In this document: piece by piece, positions 62,481 through 64,000 of the stretch
Layout of the letters: each line of letters opens with the position of its first letter
Numbering within the stretch: the first letter of the stretch is position 1
DNA from: Aggregatilinea lenta
GTDB taxonomy: Bacteria; Chloroflexota; Anaerolineae; Aggregatilineales; Aggregatilineaceae
Length of the DNA: 64,000 nt
Direction of reading: 5' to 3'
Assembly: GCF_003569045.1 (NCBI RefSeq)
Contig: NZ_BFCB01000002.1
Coordinates: forward strand, 496,001 to 560,000
Position numbers and translations under genes: made by a program
The notes under the pieces: generated by a model
Told to the model about the DNA's origin: nothing
What the model saw: only the letters and a program-made list of their open reading frames with translations
Databases searched by the model: none

Positions 62481-62909
62481 CTAGACCAGCTTGGCGTCCA
62501 GCGTGATCTCTTGCACAGCCGCCAGTGCCTGCGACACCGGGCACGCGGACTTCGTGGCATTCGCTGTGTCCTGGAACGTCAGGTTGTCGATGCCGGGCAC
62601 GCTCGCCTCGGTCACCAGCTCGATCTTGGTGATCTTAAAGCCGCTCTCGACCTTGGTGAGATGCACTTTGGCCGTGGTCGAGATGCGCTCCGGCGGGAAC
62701 CCCGCGCGGGCGAGTGCCCCAGCCAACGCCATCGAATAGCACCCCGCATGCGCCGCACCGATCAGTTCTTCCGGGTTGGTGCCGGGCGTTTCTTCAAAAC
62801 GCGTGCCAAAGCTGTAGCTGCCTTCAAACGCGCCGCTGCCGAGGGCCATCGAGCCTTTGCCGCCGGTCAGGTCGCCTTGCCAGACTGCACTTGCGTTACG
62901 TACGGGCAT
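62481..62909 (-). CDS. OsmC-family peroxiredoxin-like hydroperoxide reductase
   Basis: A 142-aa cytosolic protein of the OsmC subgroup, which reduces organic hydroperoxides with thiols. The two redox cysteines are Cys57 in GAAHAGCYSMAL and Cys123 in SACPVSQAL. The pattern NPEELIGAAHAGC fits OsmC rather than Ohr, which has a different spacing around the first Cys. The ATG is preceded by AAGGAGACAAC. It is convergent with the DinB gene. Confidence 0.92.
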   Translation of the reverse strand: MPVRNASAVWQGDLTGGKGSMALGSGAFEGSYSFGTRFEETPGTNPEELIGAAHAGCYSMALAGALARAGFPPERISTTAKVHLTKVESGFKITKIELVTEASVPGIDNLTFQDTANATKSACPVSQALAAVQEITLDAKLV

Positions 62910-63029
62910 ATTGTTGTCTCCTTGCTGCGTTTACGCCGGACACGCCCATCTCGCGTACGCCGCGACACGGGCGCTCATTACGGATTTTAGCAGCAAGCCC
63001 GCCCATCGGCCCGGCTGTGCCCAGGCAAA

Positions 63030-63062
63030 ACAAAACGCCGGGGGTGAAGGTTAACCCGGCGT
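63030..63062 (-). terminator. Hairpin with T-rich tail upstream of the OsmC gene
   Basis: ACGCCGGG and CCCGGCGT pair over a 12-nt loop, followed on minus by TTTGTTTTG. It could end leftover transcription from the L,D-transpeptidase or regulate OsmC. Confidence 0.7.
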
Positions 63063-63370
63063 CTTGTCGAAAAACACACAACCTGTCACGATTTGGAACA
63101 ATTACCGTTCCCCACTCCGATGCGGCGCTTGCACAGCGTCCGGCCAGAATGGATAAGTCCCACAACACCACTGTCTCCGCTAGAGACCATTCCCCCACAT
63201 ACCAAAACAGCGCAGTGTGTTTTTCATCCCCCCTACGGTCACGCTCTCTTCCCACAGGCCAAGCCTGTCCCCCGTCGCGTGACTTGCATTGCAAGATGCT
63301 GGTTAAGCATCTGACATCATTCTAGAGGACCACGATCTACAGCCCGATCAAAAACTTATAAACAAAGTAT

Positions 63371-63391
63371 AAAAAGCGGACTAACGCTTTT
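63371..63391 (-). terminator. Terminator after the L,D-transpeptidase gene
   Basis: AAAAGCG and CGCTTTT form a 7-bp stem with a 6-nt loop, followed on minus by TATAC. It lies about 37 bp past the stop. Confidence 0.65.
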
Positions 63392-63427
63392 CTGCATTGC
63401 CCCGTCGTTCCCTCGTGCCGCGCGATC

Positions 63428-64000
63428 TCAGCTTAATTTTTCATCATAAACGTAAACGACCGTGTTCATGTTGACCCAGTTGTCCCACAACCATTTCGCG
63501 TCGCTAACGGTCAGGTTCACGCACCCGTGCGACCAGTAGTAGCCGAAGTTGTCGTGCCAGTAGACGCCATGCAGCGCCTCACGCCAGTTGAAGTACATGT
63601 GATAGGGCACCTGATCCAGCGCATAAAAATTGTCGCTGCCCGCCGCGCCCTCCATCGGCCCGACCTCCCAGAACAGCTCGACCTTCCACGTACCCGTATC
63701 GGTGCGCCAGCGTTCTTCGTCCATATCGCCGGTGGACACCAGCGCCGCCATGTACGGGTAATCGCCGGAATAGGCCACGAGGTTTTGCTCGTAGGTGCTC
63801 ACGCCGACCCATTTCCCAGCGAACACGGTCGGCGGCGTGGGATGCACGATGCTCAAGTTCTTCTGGTTGGTCCACTGGTCGGGGCCGACGAGGTGCCAAT
63901 CCCACTCGCCCACCTTCACTGTCGCGTAAATGTTCATGAGATCGTAGCGGTATAGGGTGCCGGAACGGCTGCAATTGCGCGACCCGCCGGGCGTCAGGGA
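63428..64000 (-). CDS. L,D-transpeptidase (YkuD domain), partial: 5' end outside the window
   Basis: Peptidoglycan cross-linking enzyme acting outside the membrane. The YkuD catalytic motif is HGVYWHDNFGYYWSHGCVNL, with the conserved Cys in SHGCVN and the His of the HGVYWH segment. The reading frame is open to the window edge (190 codons), with SLTPGGSRNCSRSG and LYRYDLMNIYATVKVGEWDW before the domain. Thus the ATG at 63937 is unlikely to be the true start. The N-terminus with any signal peptide is missing. The last residues are VVYVYDEKLS. A terminator follows. Confidence 0.9.
   Translation of the reverse strand, partial: SLTPGGSRNCSRSGTLYRYDLMNIYATVKVGEWDWHLVGPDQWTNQKNLSIVHPTPPTVFAGKWVGVSTYEQNLVAYSGDYPYMAALVSTGDMDEERWRTDTGTWKVELFWEVGPMEGAAGSDNFYALDQVPYHMYFNWREALHGVYWHDNFGYYWSHGCVNLTVSDAKWLWDNWVNMNTVVYVYDEKLS

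Larger units (their letters stand above)
62910..63427. other. Intergenic region of 518 bp with two terminators and an A+T-rich end
   Basis: It separates the OsmC gene from the L,D-transpeptidase, both on minus. It holds terminators at 63030-63062 and 63371-63391. The part 63310-63400 is A+T-rich. No gene, tRNA or clear promoter was recognised; short frames there lack support. Confidence 0.6.

Noticed and set aside
62714-63325. Plus-strand frame of 203 codons over the 62910-63427 gap
   Set aside because: Low-complexity translation, overlaps the OsmC gene and two terminators, no ribosome-binding site.

Overview
ORGANISM. The window is GC-rich, compactly coded bacterial DNA. It most resembles the phylum Chloroflexota, probably an Anaerolineae-type filament. 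The best evidence is a set of very large GT-C-type membrane proteins of the Agl23-like (TIGR03663) and DUF2298 (Chlor_Arch_YYY) families, which are typical of Chloroflexi and archaea. Further support comes from GTG starts, sigma70-type promoters and many short palindromic intergenic repeats. The assignment is an inference from gene content; no 16S rRNA gene is present. LAYOUT. 1-9.0 kb, minus strand: the translation/transcription operon nusA-ylxR-infB-rbfA-nrnA-truB, then a CDF metal transporter and ribF. 9.1-12.9 kb, minus: an aminotransferase, a DinB-family protein and proS; proS has a long leader with a strong promoter, a mini-ORF and an intrinsic terminator. 13.0-14.9 kb: gap on plus, facing an SRPBCC-ArsR pair with its own palindromic operator. 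15.1-42.7 kb, all minus: a 27-kb run dominated by six large polytopic glycosyltransferase-like proteins (623-2348 aa). It also holds an ECF sigma factor with its anti-sigma factor, a GNAT acetyltransferase, a SAM methyltransferase, a haem-binding protein, a GT4 glycosyltransferase and a YbhN-type membrane protein. 42.9-44.8 kb, plus: a lower-GC CopZ-like metallochaperone, tRNA-Gly(CCC) and a PP2C-like protein. 44.9-50.5 kb, minus: a secreted protein, phosphomannomutase/phosphoglucomutase with a sugar nucleotidyltransferase, rhomboid protease and a lone receiver-domain protein. 50.8-59.5 kb: trmI, bL25 (minus), another GT-C protein, a lipoprotein lytic transglycosylase with a helical-repeat region, and a secreted protein with an internal duplication. 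59.6-64 kb: a DUF255 thioredoxin-fold protein, a second DinB protein, OsmC, and an L,D-transpeptidase cut by the window end. HOW IT FITS TOGETHER. The 15-43 kb block looks like a cell-surface glycan or glycoprotein assembly locus. The GT4 enzyme would act on the cytoplasmic side. The GT-C proteins would transfer sugars from polyprenyl carriers on the outer face. The ManB-like mutase and nucleotidyltransferase at 46-49 kb could supply activated sugar. An ECF sigma/anti-sigma pair sits inside the same gene run, which suggests envelope-responsive control. The lytic transglycosylase and L,D-transpeptidase point to peptidoglycan remodelling. Three families of short intergenic repeats sit between these genes. 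No CRISPR array, insertion sequence, phage or rRNA gene was seen.
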